Positions 49,012 through 49,166 of a stretch of 49,166 nt of DNA are shown here, piece after piece. The stretch is from Aestuariivirga sp. GTDB lineage: Bacteria > Pseudomonadota > Alphaproteobacteria > Rhizobiales > Aestuariivirgaceae. Position 1 is the stretch's first letter. Each line of letters begins with the position of its first letter. The stretch lies in the NCBI RefSeq assembly GCF_020252405.1, contig NZ_JADCDA010000021.1:1-49166 (forward strand), written 5' to 3'. The notes under the pieces are model-generated. The model was not told where the DNA came from. It searched no databases and worked only from the letters and a program-made list of their open reading frames with translations. The translations under genes were made by a program, and so were the position numbers.

Positions 49012-49166
49012 TAGGATTTCCCTCCCCCTCGTGGGGAGGGGTAGGGGTGGGGGGCCCACGAGTCCAATTCTCCAAGACCTGAGCCCGGGGACCCCCACCC
49101 TTAATCCCTCCCCACAAGGGGGAGGGAGAATGATCGCGATTCTATATGACCGCCCGGCGCTCTAAT
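48981..49166. mobile_element. MITE-like element with 20-bp terminal inverted repeats
   Basis: The left end ATTAGAGCGGCGGGCGGTCA (48981-49000) matches the reverse complement of the right end (49147-49166) at 19 of 20 positions. The 186 bp between contain no gene. They hold a large nested palindrome (49019-49054 against 49091-49127), in which each arm is itself a CCCTCCCC/GGGGAGGG hairpin. Size and structure fit a non-autonomous miniature element or a folded extragenic palindrome. Its transposase source is not in the window, and the right flank is cut off. Confidence 0.7.

Overview
This GC-rich, gene-dense window reads as chromosomal DNA from an alphaproteobacterium, most likely order Hyphomicrobiales (Rhizobiales). 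The pointers are gene orders typical of that group: ctaC-ctaD-ctaB-coxF-ctaG-ctaE-DUF983-SURF1 followed by thrC, an M16 peptidase and a GNAT gene; lnt-XRE-metK-trmB-rimP-nusA-ylxR-infB-rbfA; an IalB-family exported protein; and a LysR gene facing a DUF1127 gene. Genus cannot be fixed from sequence alone. No tRNA, rRNA, CRISPR array or prophage was seen.

Region by region. 1-220: 3' end of an IS110-family transposase, then a palindromic terminator. 220-4130 (minus): a three-subunit molybdenum hydroxylase (FAD, 2Fe-2S and Mo subunits) with a MoaD-like sulfur carrier joined directly to its end. 4207-7079 (plus, divergent): a choline-kinase-like phosphotransferase, kynureninase and kynurenine formamidase, together part of tryptophan catabolism. 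7199-8614: an omega-amino acid aminotransferase closed by a very clear terminator. 8658-11802: degenerate EAL protein, HAD hydrolase and ribF. 11879-15156 (minus): DUF4170, CysQ-like phosphatase, pmbA, ubiA, coupled by overlaps. 15182-17383: rsmE and gshA. 17394-18692: divergent LysR/DUF1127 pair. 18699-22884 (minus): MATE pump, HAD phosphatase, tldD, ialB.

23205-29532 holds a complete aa3-type cytochrome c oxidase locus: three core subunits, heme O synthase, the CtaG copper chaperone, small CoxF, DUF983 and SURF1. thrC, an M16 peptidase and a GNAT acetyltransferase follow. 33048-36470 encodes a large membrane protein with PAS, degenerate GGDEF and intact EAL domains. It is followed by YqgE/AlgH, a stand-alone DsbD-N-like exported protein, a Prx5-type peroxiredoxin and lnt. 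40563-48944 is the XRE-metK-trmB and rimP-nusA-ylxR-infB-rbfA block for one-carbon metabolism and transcription/translation, with a structured attenuator-like leader before rimP.

No gene cluster here looks like a wholly new defence or biosynthetic system. The least explained material is non-coding. One item is a bipartite palindromic repeat family: four copies of a 43-bp core, with a second hairpin attached to at least two of them, sitting in intergenic gaps and abutting stop codons. Another is a MITE-like element with 20-bp terminal inverted repeats at the right edge. The others are the rimP leader and several operator-like dyads in divergent promoters. Among genes, the molybdenum hydroxylase with its own MoaD-like protein, back to back with kynurenine-degrading genes, is the most interesting metabolic lead.
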